A program made the translations under genes and the position numbers. DNA of 64,000 nucleotides from Tomocerus qinae (lineage: Eukaryota > Arthropoda > Collembola > Entomobryomorpha > Tomoceridae). Positions 59,443 through 64,000 of this stretch are shown piece by piece. Positions within the stretch are counted from its first letter, which is position 1. Each line of letters opens with the position of its first letter. The stretch lies in the NCBI GenBank assembly GCA_020055645.1, contig CM034546.1, forward strand, positions 19,716,001-19,780,000, in the 5' to 3' direction. The notes under the pieces were generated by a model, which was given only the letters and a program-made list of their open reading frames with translations, had not been told where the DNA came from and searched no databases.

Positions 59443-60982
59443 ATGGCTTTTAGTGAGGGTGTTAACCTTTCTTCTAATGATGAAGGGAAGAAAGTCATTT
59501 ACTCAATTTCAGCTGAGATGTTCTACCAATTTGACCGTTTATTAAAATTGGGATATTATCTGAAAATATCCCCATTTTATTGGTGCAGAAAAGACTACGC
59601 GGTGAAGAAGAGGAACAGTAAAATCACGACTTTTATTTCTCATTTAAATCTGGCAATAAATTTTCTAGTGTCTATGTACTTCACAATTCAGTTTGTTAGA
59701 TTTTCAAAACAGGGCAACTTTTCTCTTTCGTACATTATCTCATTACTTGGAAGTGGAGCATGCTGGTCAGTATTTCTGGTAGACAGCCTCCGTATAACAT
59801 TGTCCCAGCACATTGCTACTGGCATTACAGACGTCTTGAACATTCTACAGGATTTTGAAGGCACAAGGCAAATTATTGTTATTTGATTTCACAAAACCCA
59901 TTTGCGGCAAATAAAATTAAATATAATAATTTTTAGAAAAATTCATACCTGACAAAAAGGAAATTCGGGATGAAAATGTTACGAAGGCAATGAAGTTTAT
60001 GAACACAGTCCCATTTATTTACCCGTTTTTTATTGCAACTTTATATTTATTCTTCTATCGGGAACCAGTTTTTCTATTCGTGCACCTTCCGACACAATAT
60101 CAACATTTACCATTTGTCATTATCTTTGCCATGGTACTGATGTGGATGTCCATTACGTATATGTGGACAATTATAATTGTTCTGGAAGCAATGCTGTCTG
60201 CATATCGTATTGTTTTTATTTTCCAACAAGAGTTGAAGTGAGTTACTTTACTTTTTCTTTATGAATATTTATTAGCTTAAGATTATTCAGTATTTATCCA
60301 TTCATTTATTGTTTATTCATGATGTTACAAGAATGTTTCTTTTTAAATTACTCGGGTTTGTGAAACACATCTAAATGTGTATTATAATTTATATATAACT
60401 GTTAAAAATAATATACTAGAATTGTTTCTTAATCGCAATTTAATGTGAAATACTAGGTTGGGACTAAATCATTACAGATCGGAGGATGTTGTTCGACGAG
60501 ATCCTAAAATCTTTGTGAAATATGCCTACATTTTAAAATACTACTTACAATTTCTCCAGTATGAAATTGGTTTTGTACTAGGGCCCATTCAATCATTGGT
60601 CACCAGATCACTAATAATTGTTTTCTTCTTTATAATTAAATATTATAAGGCATATCCATTATTTGCCTTGATCTTAGTTTGTTTTGCTGCTTTTTATAGT
60701 TCTACTCTGTGGTGTTTATTTTTAGTCCTTTTACATCAATTAACAGAGATGTTGAACACTACTGTAAAAAGCTATTCTAAACTTTACGCTTCTAAAAATA
60801 TAAGTGATGTAAGGTACATGGAGAAATCATTACGTTTCTTAAAAGACGTGCATTTTAGAATAGGATTAGATGACCCTGTCACAGGTAAAAGTGTACCTCA
60901 GTTTATACTGAGTCTTAGCAGAGGGGTGACGAAATTATTAACGTCAACTGGTAACATGGGTGAAGTGTTTGATTTTATCTGA
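59443..60982 (+). CDS. Chemoreceptor (gustatory-receptor-like) copy 4, GC splice donor
   Basis: Exons 59443-59860, 59937-60237 and 60457-60982 (418, 301, 526 nt), 414 aa if spliced like its paralogues. The first intron begins GC (GAAG|GCACAAGG) where the others have GT. GC-AG introns exist, but usually with a strong AG|GCAAGT context that is absent here, so splicing may be weak. If the intron is retained, the frame runs to a stop at 59884-59886 and yields a 147-aa fragment. Other changes: QYQH and VHLPT in exon 2, VTGKSVPQF in exon 3. Confidence 0.65.
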
Positions 60983-61369
60983 GGGGAGACATAATGTTGA
61001 AGTAACATCGGGCACGTATCTAGAGGGGAATCATGGGCACAAGCCACAAACTCTTAGAAAAGAGAAAGATTTTTAAACGAAAGTCATTTAAAAATCGAAC
61101 TAGTACTTATTCGGTAGGAATTGAGCCAGATATGAAAACATTTATAACATGTATTTTCAACAGCCTATGTGCCTACTATTCAAACGCTATGAACGACCTT
61201 AATTTTACATCAAAAGAAAACCATTTTAATGCTGACCTGATTTATGGCTTAACTGCTAACTTCTTTGTTCAAATTGTTAACTTATTTAGTTTTATGTCCA
61301 CTTTCAATATAACCTTTATATTTATACTTACAAAGTTATAGGATTCACTTTAAGAAAACAAAGGTACCG

Positions 61370-61900
61370 AATCCATTTCTGACTAAGTATATGCCTTTTG
61401 CTTGTTTTGCTTAAGTGGCATGATAAACGAATTGATAAAAAGTTGCCTGCCAAATTAACATTGCCTTCTTTTACTGGAAATAGCTTTAATATAATGTCAG
61501 TTTTGGTCATACTTGCCAATAATAACTAGCCTTATTCTCACAATATCCTTTTATACTGACATTTTATTTTTCATTTAATTTAGATTAGGGAAACTTACTC
61601 TACGTCGTTCGCTGTGTATTTATAACTGTGCCTACAATAATGTTTGAACTCACTCTCAATGTATTAAAACAAATAATCAGAATATGGGTACATACGTCAG
61701 TTTGATTTATTGCATTAAAAAAAACTTTTAGGTTTCTGAATAATACTTTAGAAGCTGTAAAATTTAGTAAGCACTCATAATAAATAATAATAATTCATTT
61801 CTCTATTCATTGTGAGATCAGATTTACAAGAACTAGAAGGCGCAAACAAGTAGAATAGAATTGGTTCCTGTGAAAACTCAATGTACTTATTTTAGCCCGC
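61370..61900. other. Intergenic, end of the duplicated region
   Basis: Remains of the flank homology fade by about 61700. No gene. Confidence 0.45.
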
Positions 61901-61905
61901 AATAA

Positions 61906-63360
61906 GGGGATTTTACAAAATGCAGACAGTTTCAACAGTTCAACAGTGCAACAGTAGCACTTACAGGGCCATTCATAAGCCATACACAACCATACAACTG
62001 TAGCACTGTTGCATACAATTGGCAACTGTAGCACTGTTGCATACAGATTGCTACTGTAGCACTGTTGCATATAGTAGCAATCTGTATGCAACAGTGCTAC
62101 AGTAGCAATCTGTATGCAACAGTGCTACAGTAGCAATCTGTATGCAACAGTGCTACAGTAGCAATCTGTATGCAACAGTGCTACAGTAGCAATCTGTATG
62201 CAACAGTGCTACAGTAGCAATCTGTATGCAACAGTGCTACAGTAGCAATCTGTATGCAACAGTGCTACAGTAGCAATCTGTATGCAACAGTGCTACAGTA
62301 GCAATCTGTATGCAACAGTGCTACAGTAGCAATCTGTATGCAACAGTGCTACAGTAGCAATCTGTATGCAACAGTGCTACAGTAGCAATCTGTATGCAAC
62401 AGTGCTACAGTTGCAATCTGTAAGCAACAGTGCTACAGTAGCAATCTGTATGCAACAGTGCTACAGTAGCAATCTGTATGCAACAGTGCTACAGTTGCAA
62501 TCTGTATGCAACAGTGCTACAGTTGCAATCTGTAAGCAACAGTGCTACAGTTGCAATCTGTATGCAACAGTGCTACAGTTGCAATCTGTATGCAACAGTG
62601 CTACAGTTGCAATCTGTAAGCAACAGTGCTACAGTTGCAATCTGTATGCAACAGTGCTACAGTTGCAATCTGTAAGCAACAGTGCTACAGTAGCAATCTG
62701 TATGCAACAGTGCTACAGTAGCAATCTGTATGCAACAGTGCTACAGTAGCAATCTGTATGCAACAGTGCTACAGTTGCAATCTGTATGCAACAGTGCTAC
62801 AGTTGCAATCTGTATGCAACAGTGCTACAATTGCAATCTGTATGCAACAGTGCTACAGTAGCAATCTGTATGCAACAGTGCTACAGTAGCAATCTGTATG
62901 CAACAGTGCTACAGTTGCAATCTGTAAGCAACAGTGCTACAGTTGCAATCTGTATGCAACAGTGCTACAGTTGCAATCTGTATGCAACAGTGCTACAGTT
63001 GCAATCTGTATGCAACAGTGGTACAGTTGCAATCTGTATGCAACAGTGCTACAGTAGCAATCTGTATGCAACAGTGCTACAGTAGCAATCTGTATGCAAC
63101 AGTGCTACAGTAGCAATCTGTATGCAACAGTGCTACAGTTGTATGGTTGTGTATGGCTTATGAATGGCCCTGTAAGTGCTACTGTTGAACTGTTGAAACT
63201 GTCTGCATTTTGTAAAATCCCGTATGCAACAGTGCTACAGTTGCAATTTATATGCAACAGTGCTACGGTTGTATGGTAGTGTATGGCTTATGAATGGCCC
63301 TGTAAGTGCTACTGTTGCACTGTTGAACTGTTGCAACTGTCTGCATTTTGTAAAATCCCT
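61906..63360. mobile_element. Inverted-repeat element with expanded minisatellite core
   Basis: Left arm 61906-62072 (GGGATTTTACAAAATGCAGACAG...) is the reverse complement of right-arm copies at 63140-63225 and 63255-63360 (ending CTGTCTGCATTTTGTAAAATCCC). The right arm is present twice. The core is the 28-bp array. I could not identify a clean target duplication. Non-coding. Confidence 0.7.
62073..63138. repeat. 28-bp minisatellite, about 38 units
   Basis: Unit TAGCAATCTGTATGCAACAG plus TGCTACAG. Two sites vary in a patterned way (TAGCAA/TTGCAA and GTATGC/GTAAGC). About two and a half units in reverse orientation precede it (61996-62072), meeting the array head to head at about 62072. The 60-127-codon ORFs across it are repeat translations. 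Confidence 0.9.
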
Positions 63361-64000
63361 TGCAAGTTATAGAAGTTAGCCGCAAACATACTATGATGAT
63401 GGATGCAAGGAATAGAAAACCAAGTAGTAGGCTAAACAAATACATGTAATCCGGTCCTTGTCATGTGAAATTCTGTCGTGATTTTATATACTGTTCTGCA
63501 TGTAATGTTGTCTGCCTGATAATTTGTGGCTATTATAAATAAAGAATCTCTGTAAAATTATTTATAAGTCAATAGATATACAATACCTACCGATTGAACT
63601 AAATTACATCCTATTATTGCAATCCCTACCAAATATAAAAATTTAAATGTCATAATTGTTGCTGATAACCATACCTTTATGTACTGAAATTATAATCGCA
63701 TTCTATATGCTTGGTCTGCGGAAAATAAAAACAAAACAACTATTCTATTCTTGTAACGAAATGCCTAAAACAAATAACGAGTATGTATATAGATTAATTC
63801 ATATATATTAAATAGGTGTCATATAGTATAATAAATAATATTCGCTCACTTGGCTTTACCATTGAATAAGTGGGTTGTTAATTTTATTTAAACATTTTAT
63901 TGTTTGCCAAATTATTCACAGAAGCAAGGCAAATTTAAAATATCAAAACAGATAAAACAATTAATAAGACATTTTAAAACATCTTGGATCTCTTTTTATG
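63361..64000. other. Intergenic, nothing recognised
   Basis: AT-rich, no gene or repeat supported up to the window end. Confidence 0.5.

Larger units (their letters stand above)
44097..61360. repeat. Tandem segmental duplication carrying the chemoreceptor genes
   Basis: Four units with start-codon spacing of 4761, 4906 and 5411 bp. Homology covers the promoter block, the gene, and 1-2.5 kb of flank (for example 46200-47900, 51270-52930 and 56310-57920, and the upstream 53080-53960 and 58070-59340). Units 2 and 3 are the most alike downstream. Unit lengths differ by insertions and deletions. Confidence 0.85.

Noticed and set aside
61033-61341. 102-codon ORF after chemoreceptor copy 4
   Set aside because: Corresponding flank sequence after copies 1-3 is not open in this frame; chance ORF in a duplicated flank.
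62073-63138. CRISPR-like look of regular 28-bp repeats
   Set aside because: Units abut without unique spacers, and the rest of the window is eukaryotic. It is a minisatellite.
62366-63279. ORFs of 60-127 codons on the plus strand
   Set aside because: They are translations of the 28-bp array in rotating frames (84-nt period), with no protein-like composition.

Overview
The window is AT-rich animal DNA. It has spliced genes with short GT-AG introns, a beta-tubulin gene, tandem insect-type chemoreceptor genes, a divergent ionotropic receptor, and many transposon relics. An arthropod is likely. The chemoreceptor and ionotropic-receptor style would fit a springtail or other basal hexapod, but the species cannot be fixed from sequence alone.

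Region 1 (1-16.3 kb) is a complete BEL/Pao-type endogenous retrovirus on the minus strand (LTRs 456-996 and 15767-16307, which look identical by eye; 5-bp target duplication AAACT). It sits inside a 34-bp minisatellite. In transcription order it holds a PBS, gag, pol (protease, RT, RNase H, integrase), a captured class A GPCR fused in frame between integrase and envelope, a two-part phlebovirus-like glycoprotein, and three extra coiled-coil ORFs before the 3' LTR. The GPCR is split in its first membrane helix by a 412-bp hAT-like MITE with an exact 8-bp target duplication. The receptor resembles the Tre1/Moody group. A retrovirus-like element carrying its own 7TM receptor and three accessory coiled-coil genes is the most striking content of the window.

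Region 2 (16.3-27 kb) holds a 27-bp minisatellite, a two-exon gustatory-receptor-like gene with a one-base frameshift in a T8 run, a decayed Dumpy-type cysteine-rich gene on the minus strand with a LINE 3' fragment inserted in it, and a zinc-finger fragment.

Region 3 (27-41 kb) holds a two-exon beta-tubulin gene (first exon of 19 codons at 30285-30341). Next come two TIR elements placed back to back (31846-34500, carrying a nested TA-flanked element and mirrored 30-bp arrays, and 34514-35491), then a 31-bp minisatellite and a single-exon ionotropic-receptor-like gene on the minus strand.

Region 4 (42-61.4 kb) is a tandem segmental duplication with four three-exon chemoreceptor genes of identical architecture (418 + 301 + 526 nt, 414 aa). 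Copies 2 and 3 look intact, copy 1 has an in-frame stop, and copy 4 has a GC splice donor. Each unit carries a conserved promoter-like block, and the block recurs without a gene between copies.

Region 5 (61.9-63.4 kb) is an inverted-repeat element whose interior has expanded into about 38 copies of a 28-bp minisatellite. The rest is gene-poor.
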